Below, in pieces: positions 28,401 to 33,328 of a stretch of 33,328 bases of DNA (the stretch's first letter is position 1; each line of letters opens with the position of its first letter). The translations under genes and the position numbers were made by a program. Source of the DNA: Alphaproteobacteria bacterium (GTDB lineage Bacteria; Pseudomonadota; Alphaproteobacteria; Geminicoccales; Geminicoccaceae). Below the pieces are notes generated by a model. That model had not been told where the DNA came from. It was given only the letters and a program-made list of their open reading frames with translations, and did no database searches. The stretch spans positions 1 to 33,328 of the forward strand of contig JALUAG010000103.1 of NCBI GenBank assembly GCA_027045875.1, written 5' to 3'.

Positions 28401-30516
28401 ACTGATCATTCGCGGCCAGAACGACGCCGCCGGCAACACGCTCGAAGGCCAGAAACACGAGTGCAGGATCACCTCGAAGACGACGGTCGATTCGACGACC
28501 GTCGATCTCGGGATCTCTCCTACCCTGCCGGCCGACTTCCTCGTCAGCTATCCGAACAGCGAATGGGTGGAGGACGGCGGCGGCGTCGACCAGACGCACA
28601 TTACCGTGCTGGTCGAAGTCGATCTATCGGAGGACGCAAGCGCCGGAGATACGAGCGTCGGCGTTGTCGGCGATCCGATTCCACTCGGACTCGCGGCCGG
28701 CGATTGGGTCGTCGTCATCGACGACCGCACGGCCGGCGACGTGCAGGGCAGCTCGAGCAACGAGATCCGGCGCGAGATCAACCGGATCCGGGCCATCCCG
28801 ACGTCCGGCACCGTCAGCCTCGAATATCCGCTCGAGCGGGACTTCACCACGGCATGGAATGCCCGGCTGGTGAGGGTGCGGCCAGCCTTCAACGTGACCG
28901 TGATCTGCCCGCGCGATTTCCGCTATGTCACGCCTTCGGACCCCGCGCCGGCCCAGCGTCGGCCGGCATTCGAGCTGCGCTACTCGGTGGGCTGTACGCT
29001 GATCGAGCCGACTCTCGACGAGGAAGCCACCGGCGTCTCGACCCGAGGCCAGCTCGTGCGCGTCGAGCACAGCTGGGGCTTCGATATCGTCCGTCCACGC
29101 CGCGTGGGGCGGCGGGACACGAGCGACGCCGGCAGCGGCGACCGATACGGTGTGTATGTCGCCCACTCCCGCAATGGCCGCATCATCGACGGCTATTTCG
29201 AGCGCTGCCGCCACGGCGTCGCCTGTACCGACAGCATCGACATCCGGTCGATAGGCGGCTCCTACGTGGACTGCCTGATCAACGGCTGGGACACGCACGG
29301 GGGGCACAGCGTGCGCTGCCGATCGATCGGCGAACACTTCTTCGCCGGCCCGAGCCGGCCTCCCGATGCGAACAACCAGAGCGCGGCCACGATCGGCAAC
29401 ACGAGCCATCGGGCCGGCGACTACGACTGCGGCGTGATCGGCGGCACGTTCCACGGGTTCACCGATTCCGACGGGGCCATCGAAGTCCGGATCCCGTCGC
29501 GCGGCTTCACGGCCCAATCCTGTACGTTCCACGGCTGCAAGCATGCCCTGGCCATACGCGAGACCGGCACGCTCGCCGGCGGCGAGCTGTTCGTCGACGA
29601 TTTCGTGCTGATCGGCTGTACCGGCTATGCGGTCAAGGACGATGTCGTCACCGCCGGGCTCTTCGACGCCGGAACCATTCACATCGGGACCGTGCAGCTC
29701 GACGGAACGGCCGCGGGGATACACGCGGAGGGCGCCGGCGGTCCGGCGAAGCGGCCGGATCTCGTGCCCGACAAGGGCTCGATCGTCTATACCGACATCG
29801 AGCTCGCGGGCACCACCGTCGATCTGACGACGGCCGAGCTGTCACGCCAGCGGGCCAAGGCGACATCGTTCGACGAGAAGGTGGTGCGCGTCTGGCCGAA
29901 ATCGCCCGGCGCTGATGCACTCATCTACAACCTGCCGAAGGACGCGCCCGCGGGAGCGAAACTCGAGATCGTCATTCCCTGGGAACAGACCGGCACCGTC
30001 ACCATCGGCCTGGTGGCCGGCGCTTCCTTCCGCGCCCAAGGCGTCACCTCGTACACGATGATGGGCCAGCCGGGCCCGAAATCGGACCGCAAGGTCGTGG
30101 CTGAATGCATGCGCAATCCGGACGGCGGGAGCGCGGTCTGGCAGATCGACGGCGACATCCTCTGGCCCGACGGCGCGGCGCTGCCGTTCGACCTGCGCCT
30201 GGTGCCCGGTGCCCTCGGCGAGCACGAGAACGAGGTGATCACCGTTTCGGGCGCGGCCACGCTCGGTGACGAGGCGATGGGCATGGTCGTCCGCTGCACC
30301 GGCAGTGCGCCCTACGCGGTGACGCTCGACGACACGAGCGGGAAGTTCCACCCGACCGCCGCCAAGAACTGCGCGATCTGCGAAATCCACAACGACACCG
30401 GCGGCAGCGTGACGGTGCAGGACAAGACGGGTGCCACCAGCGTCACCCTGACGGCCGGCCAGTGGGCGCGCGCCGTCAAGTTCGATTCCGCCACCCTACG
30501 TCTGCAGGTGATGTGA
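25483..30516 (+). CDS. giant tail-tip (J/TipJ-like) protein fused to a beta-helix receptor-binding region
   Basis: The 1677-residue protein starts MDRVILATRPDPFELAP. A hydrophobic segment spans about residues 84-128 (SVALFAIAVAAAGTGQWWLA and on). The tail-hub core begins near 137 with WSIDRIGNRLRPYDPIPVVLG and WGYGPLQVTNLKLG, as in TipJ/host-specificity proteins. Hub and fibronectin-like regions follow to about 890, and a beta-rich linker to about 1130. From about 1135 to 1440 a right-handed beta-helix is suggested by repeated short strands (NGRIIDGYFERCRHGVAC, GVIGGTFHGFTDSDG, RGFTAQSCTFHGCKHAL). The C-terminal 200 residues may be a trimerisation and receptor-binding part. The ATG at 25483 gives the full conserved N terminus. 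Confidence 0.88.
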   Translation: MDRVILATRPDPFELAPIVQELDYGCTIADIVDIAAPGVPAEHVVVMLDGREVPPGDWSIMPGGGSRVAVVVRPAGGSVARSVALFAIAVAAAGTGQWWLAAGGSYFGATVAATSVAVIGSLAVNSLFPPPQLATRNFRDSQNWSIDRIGNRLRPYDPIPVVLGQVRVFPPLCAQPRWSVGQGNQDVRLALCWGYGPLQVTNLKLGNTPISSLSNVAHEFWSGDRRNGVPTFTLYSQVASNESVDAQFPNADSSWVQRRTASDATEAELIFVFTGMLRLGRKTGDRLFGNAWLQIEISPAGLGQWTRVVDEVVRARTVQPFRRSFRFPVSGATDIRVRRLSSGGQSVSQGEHARWLWLVSLKDQQPVTSAGIAASALLIEATDDVSGAIDRISGLVTSVVPDWDGTRWVERATRNPASLALHILRGADRSPIADDDIDWTAFEIWHDYCATNGLTCDLYVDWAATTDELLRIIASCGHAALVPLDGRWRPIIDRARSAVAAFTPRNMAGFRLRRLLAEVPHALRVQFVDAARDYERHEILVYRDGYGPANASLFDTLELPGITDATTAWRTGRRRLKELETRRDHVAFTAGIDHMAAAVGDVVLVSHHMVDRAIGYGRIISITTDPSGDVLSIALDAAVDDYEPGTSYAATIRSVGGIATWPLAASSSGRTLDFASPVPAASAPAVDDLVIVGETAMATRQMIVMSVSPGDDETATVECVPYDTTVYASLTETPPAEVTAPPVLVTPAAPLIRSITVSESSDGSVRAVLALEYPDTRPDDATGVVIQWRARDTGDEWSEVRVATTAQTVTLADLVRDAIHDARVRWESASAPEWSSLVPFFDTTIYSAEDATPEVVTADGTDQTAGLSAYLQGALGAGENYIRYATTPGKRIRVDGMVRIEQPDPDRSVTIDLSRASIDAGKDFRLTVRGKPDEQPETGQFKLARDALKNAATIRVSTSPQNGDDSLLQVGRRLIIRGQNDAAGNTLEGQKHECRITSKTTVDSTTVDLGISPTLPADFLVSYPNSEWVEDGGGVDQTHITVLVEVDLSEDASAGDTSVGVVGDPIPLGLAAGDWVVVIDDRTAGDVQGSSSNEIRREINRIRAIPTSGTVSLEYPLERDFTTAWNARLVRVRPAFNVTVICPRDFRYVTPSDPAPAQRRPAFELRYSVGCTLIEPTLDEEATGVSTRGQLVRVEHSWGFDIVRPRRVGRRDTSDAGSGDRYGVYVAHSRNGRIIDGYFERCRHGVACTDSIDIRSIGGSYVDCLINGWDTHGGHSVRCRSIGEHFFAGPSRPPDANNQSAATIGNTSHRAGDYDCGVIGGTFHGFTDSDGAIEVRIPSRGFTAQSCTFHGCKHALAIRETGTLAGGELFVDDFVLIGCTGYAVKDDVVTAGLFDAGTIHIGTVQLDGTAAGIHAEGAGGPAKRPDLVPDKGSIVYTDIELAGTTVDLTTAELSRQRAKATSFDEKVVRVWPKSPGADALIYNLPKDAPAGAKLEIVIPWEQTGTVTIGLVAGASFRAQGVTSYTMMGQPGPKSDRKVVAECMRNPDGGSAVWQIDGDILWPDGAALPFDLRLVPGALGEHENEVITVSGAATLGDEAMGMVVRCTGSAPYAVTLDDTSGKFHPTAAKNCAICEIHNDTGGSVTVQDKTGATSVTLTAGQWARAVKFDSATLRLQVM

Positions 30517-33047
30517 TGGGTTTCGCCGGCTACGCCCGCTACTGGCAGGGGATCAAGTATCGACGTCGGGGCGGTAGTCCGGGCGATGCCCCGCCGAGCG
30601 GCTGGACCACGCAGCGATGGGTGCTGCTGCGGGGCAATCCGGCTGCGGGTCAGGCGGGCGCCATCGTGCTGCCCCTGCGCCTGTCCGGCATCCAGGCGGG
30701 AAAGGCGGACGGCACCGACATCCGGGTCGAGGACGGTGCCGGCAACCAGCTCGCGCACCGATTGGACACCTACGACGATGCCACCGGCGAGCTGAGCCTG
30801 TGGTGCGCCGTCGGCGCCCGCGATTGGCGGCAGCCGCTGCTGCTGAAGGTGGCCTACGGCAACGCGAACGCGGGCGATCAGCAGGCCGCCGCCAGCACGG
30901 TCTTCGGCAGCTGCACGGCTGCCTGGGACTGCTCGACGGGACAGGATCTCGGACCGAACGGCCTTCACCTCACGGTTTCCGGCGGCACCGTGGCGGACAT
31001 CGGCGGGTGGAAGGCGCGGAGCTTCAATGGCACCAGCGACGTTCTCACTCGCGATGCGGCATTCCTGAGCGGCATCTCGGACTGGACGATCATCGCCATC
31101 GTCCAGGCGGCCGATACCGGCTGGGGTGATCGCGGCATCCTCGGTCAGGGGCCGATCGGCTCCGGCAACAACCCCGACAACCCTGCCGCTTTCGGTCTCA
31201 CGCACCGGAGCTCGTCCGGGTCCTGGCTGGTGCACGCCAAGAGCGACACCACCAACTTCATCGGCGAATGGCGCTTTTCGGCACCGACTTCGCCGCATAC
31301 CAGTCCCTTCGTACTGGCACCCGGCTGCGTCAACGGTGCCAACCCGGATTTCGTGATCGACGGCGAGGAGTCGAACGGCTCCAGCGCCGGCGCGGATTCG
31401 GGGCTGGTCACGCCCACGAGCGATCCCTTTCGGATCGGCATCGCCGCGCGCGATTACTGGAACGGGAAGATCGGCACCGTGCTGCTGTTCGACAACTATC
31501 TGCCGGTGGAGCTCCGGCGCATGATCGCGGGGTGCCTGCTCGCCGACGACTACTGGATCGCGGTCGGGCCCGCCGAGACCGTTTCCAGCGGCTGGAAGCC
31601 CATTGCCTGCCGCAGCAAAGGGTCCGTGGCACAGGGCGCGACCTTGGATATCGACGTCGTCGATCCCGATGTCGCTGCGGATCCAGACGGCAATGCCGTG
31701 AGCCTCACGGGCGCGGGCACGCCGCCCGACGGAAGCGCCAGCATCGTCTCGGGCAAATTGCGCTATGACGCGACGGGCGCCGCTGTCGGCAGCAAGTCCT
31801 GGAACGTCACGATCTCCGACGGGGCCCAGACCAATACGGCACCCGTCGGAATCGAGGTGACGGCCGGAGGCGGCAGCAGTCAGGAATATCCTGCCCCGCT
31901 GCGGACCATCAACGTGAGCACGCGTGCCGAACTCGACAGCGCGCTGGCCGCGGCACAGCCCGGCGATCACGTCGTCATGGCCGCGGGCAGCTACGGCACC
32001 ACCAGGGTCGCGGTGCCATGCCAGGGCACACAATCCGCCCCCGTGGTGATCAGGGCCGCCAATGCGCTCGACGTATGGTGGCCCGGCTTCGATTTCGACG
32101 CGGCGAGCCGGGACGTCATTCTCTGGGGCATCGATCTCAAGGATGCCGAGAGCGTTCTCAGGGGCACCCGCAACATCGTCCGCCGCTGCCGCATCTGGCC
32201 GCCCTTCAAGGCGAGCGGCAATTCGACCGGGATCCATTGTCGGAAGGGTTCGGACTGCCGGATCGACTACTGCGAGATCCGCCTCTACACGACATCGGAA
32301 CTGGGTGGCGGGACACCCTGGAACACCGCGGTCTACACCGGCATCTGGGGCAACTATTGGGGCACCGCCTTCGCCGACGGGGACGTCATGAAGAACCTCG
32401 TCATCGAGCGCTGTCTCTTCACCGGCGGGCCGCACGATGTGCCCTACAGCAGACCCAACGCCCAGTTCGTCGAGGCCCAGGGGGACTATGCCAAGACCTC
32501 GCAGCAGGCGAACTGGCTCCACTGGACGATCCGGCTGTGCTACGGCGAGGTTCCCCGCGATCGTACCCTGATCGACTTCAAGGCCGGCAGGATGATCCTC
32601 GACCGGGTGCACATCACCTCCCCGGGCGACATCCAGCTCCGGGACGGCTGCTGCCACAGGCTCGATCGCTGCAGGTTCGATGGCGGCGCACGGATTGCGG
32701 TGACCCGACATGACCATGACATCTGGAACAGTGCGGTTGATACGATCCAGATCCTCGCCGGCAACGGCGCCTGGTCCGACCCGGACCCGAACCTGCATGC
32801 CGCCGCGCGCAACGTGCATCTGGCCAACACCAGCGCCACGACCCTGAAGATCGGCCACCAATACGACAGCAGCTACACCTATCCCGCCGACCTGACCCTG
32901 GTGGAGAACCATTCCGGCGGCATCGGCTACGGCAATCACACGAACACCACGATCCGGGGCAGCAGCAGCGTTCCCGTCGAGGCGCCGGTCCTCCTGTCCG
33001 CCGCCGAGGTGGGCCCGAACGCCCCTTGGGTGGGCGTCGAACCCTAA
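30516..33047 (+). CDS. tailspike with lectin-like and PL6-like beta-helix domains (probable depolymerase)
   Basis: The 843-residue protein begins with a short head (GFAGYARYWQGIKYRRRGG) and a DUF2341-like region at about 30-130 (WVLLRGNPAAGQAGAIVLP, LLLKVAYGNANAGDQQ). A LamG/concanavalin-like region (about 140-345, SDWTIIAIVQAADTGWGD, PVELRRMIAGCLLADDYW) and a cadherin-like segment (about 355-450) follow. From about 465 to 800 comes a parallel beta-helix whose entry (INVSTRAELDSALAAAQPG, DHVVMAAGSYG) is that of chondroitinase-B/alginate-lyase proteins (PL6). Such proteins digest surface polysaccharide for adsorption. The ATG overlaps the tail-tip stop. It is the last gene before the phage end. 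Confidence 0.8.
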   Translation: MGFAGYARYWQGIKYRRRGGSPGDAPPSGWTTQRWVLLRGNPAAGQAGAIVLPLRLSGIQAGKADGTDIRVEDGAGNQLAHRLDTYDDATGELSLWCAVGARDWRQPLLLKVAYGNANAGDQQAAASTVFGSCTAAWDCSTGQDLGPNGLHLTVSGGTVADIGGWKARSFNGTSDVLTRDAAFLSGISDWTIIAIVQAADTGWGDRGILGQGPIGSGNNPDNPAAFGLTHRSSSGSWLVHAKSDTTNFIGEWRFSAPTSPHTSPFVLAPGCVNGANPDFVIDGEESNGSSAGADSGLVTPTSDPFRIGIAARDYWNGKIGTVLLFDNYLPVELRRMIAGCLLADDYWIAVGPAETVSSGWKPIACRSKGSVAQGATLDIDVVDPDVAADPDGNAVSLTGAGTPPDGSASIVSGKLRYDATGAAVGSKSWNVTISDGAQTNTAPVGIEVTAGGGSSQEYPAPLRTINVSTRAELDSALAAAQPGDHVVMAAGSYGTTRVAVPCQGTQSAPVVIRAANALDVWWPGFDFDAASRDVILWGIDLKDAESVLRGTRNIVRRCRIWPPFKASGNSTGIHCRKGSDCRIDYCEIRLYTTSELGGGTPWNTAVYTGIWGNYWGTAFADGDVMKNLVIERCLFTGGPHDVPYSRPNAQFVEAQGDYAKTSQQANWLHWTIRLCYGEVPRDRTLIDFKAGRMILDRVHITSPGDIQLRDGCCHRLDRCRFDGGARIAVTRHDHDIWNSAVDTIQILAGNGAWSDPDPNLHAAARNVHLANTSATTLKIGHQYDSSYTYPADLTLVENHSGGIGYGNHTNTTIRGSSSVPVEAPVLLSAAEVGPNAPWVGVEP

Positions 33048-33068
33048 TTTCTGACGGGTGAAACCGGC

Positions 33069-33087
33069 CTTCAAGACGTCATTGAAG
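33069..33087. terminator. weak dyad after the last phage gene, possible terminator
   Basis: CTTCAA (33069-33074) and TTGAAG (33082-33087) form a 6-bp stem around GACGTCA, 22 bases after the tailspike stop. No T run follows, so it would be a poor intrinsic terminator; it could equally be a protein-binding site close to the phage end. The remaining bases up to 33150 show no gene. Confidence 0.25.
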
Positions 33088-33146
33088 CGGCATTCCGAGC
33101 ACCGCCGATCACAACCATGAGATGTGCCGAACCGAGGAGCGCGATC

Positions 33147-33328
33147 CTATGCGGATTCGCCATAAGCCTGTCGCGGATTCGCCATAGCAGTGTCGCGCAA
33201 CAGGTTGATGACGGCCCGGGCGTGGTAGCCGCGGTCGGCGACGACATCGCCAGCAAGCGCCAAGCCGTCGAGCAGCACCGGCGCGGTGGTTTTGTCGGAG
33301 GCCTGGCCGGGAGTGAGGACGAAGCGCA
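33147..33328 (-). pseudogene. IS5-family transposase, interrupted by the prophage (partial)
   Basis: On the - strand the frame entering from the window edge reads RFVLTPGQASDKTTAPVLL, then GDVVADRGYHARAVINLLRD, a typical IS5/IS427-type DDE transposase segment in which D of VADRGY is the second catalytic aspartate. Homology stops after LLRD at about 33190; the last residues TAMANPRQAYGESA come from the phage-end repeats and run into a TAG at 33147-33149. The missing C-terminal part with the catalytic glutamate should lie on the far side of the prophage, outside the window. Confidence 0.82.
33151..33189 (+). repeat. right phage end with two transposase-binding-type repeats
   Basis: GCGGATTCGCCATA occurs at 33151-33164 and again at 33173-33186, a period of 22 bp, followed by GCA ending at 33189. 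Read from the end inward, the phage strand starts TGCTATGGCGAATCCGC. Mu-type ends carry 22-bp A-protein sites containing a CGAA core and terminate in TG...CA, and both features are present here. The boundary is supported by the transposase frame that begins immediately outside. Confidence 0.7.

Larger units (their letters stand above)
1..33189 (+). mobile_element. Mu-like transposable siphophage prophage (left end outside window)
   Basis: A continuous + strand gene set runs from a MuA-type transposase through MuB, GemA, Mor, the Mu head genes and a non-contractile tail module to a tailspike. The right boundary is inferred at a terminal CA following two 22-bp-period repeats, beyond which an IS5-type transposase frame begins abruptly on the other strand. 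The left end, repressor and Ner genes are not in the window. Genes are packed with stop/start overlaps and share one high-GC base composition, except for AT-rich pockets near 14730 and 14870. Two apparent frameshifts (near 5441 and 24388) raise the question of whether the prophage is still active, although all core replication and head genes are intact. Confidence 0.93.

Noticed and set aside
25483-33047. Diversity-generating retroelement targeting the receptor-binding genes
   Set aside because: No reverse transcriptase gene, accessory gene or template/variable repeat pair is visible in the window.
33071-33256. 61-codon - strand frame across the phage end
   Set aside because: It crosses the phage/host boundary in a different frame from the recognised transposase segment and has no family pattern.

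Overview
The window holds almost all of a Mu-like transposable prophage in a high-GC alphaproteobacterium-type genome. Every convincing phage gene lies on the + strand. Most are joined by ATGA or GTGA stop/start overlaps, so the region reads as a few long polycistronic units. The assignment rests on a MuA-type DDE transposase followed by MuB, GemA and Mor, and on the Mu head module (gp26, gp27, gp28, gp29, gp30, I/Z, gp36, gp37 and G-type proteins). The repressor/ner end lies upstream of the window. The host assignment is an inference from GC content, protein style and an IS5-type transposase at the right edge.

Layout. Positions 1-8305 are the early/middle region: transposase A, ATPase B, a run of small DNA-binding or unknown proteins, a Gam-like protein, a replication-type protein, a GH24 endolysin with two one-helix membrane proteins, then GemA and Mor. 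Positions 8351-14395 carry small membrane and lipoprotein genes and the start of the head module: gp26-like, gp27-like small terminase, gp28 large terminase, gp29 portal, and a gp30 minor head protein with a nuclease-like tail. Positions 14396-15022 are a 627-base gene-free stretch with three structured repeats and an AT-rich inverted repeat. Positions 15023-18994 continue with protease/scaffold, decoration protein, major capsid, and connector/tail completion genes. Positions 18994-30516 encode a non-contractile, siphovirus-style tail: tube, frameshifted chaperones, tape measure, distal tail proteins, NlpC/P60 peptidase and a giant tail-tip protein. The last gene (30516-33047) is a probable polysaccharide-lyase tailspike. 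The phage is therefore a mosaic of a Mu replication/head block and a lambda/GTA-like tail block, as in B3/D3112/RcapMu-type phages.

The right phage end can be placed at about 33189. Two 14-bp repeats with a 22-bp period, typical of transposase-binding sites, lie just inside a terminal CA. Immediately beyond it an IS5-family transposase reading frame on the - strand is broken, so the phage probably inserted into an insertion sequence.

Points that most deserve attention are: the three covarying, roughly 70-nt three-way-junction repeats directly after the gp30 gene; a textbook GGGAAAC -1 frameshift site in the tail chaperone genes; two genes that look broken (one by a single-base loss, one by an 8-bp tandem duplication); a DnaA-domain-I-like segment in a replication protein; and the exact right end of the element.
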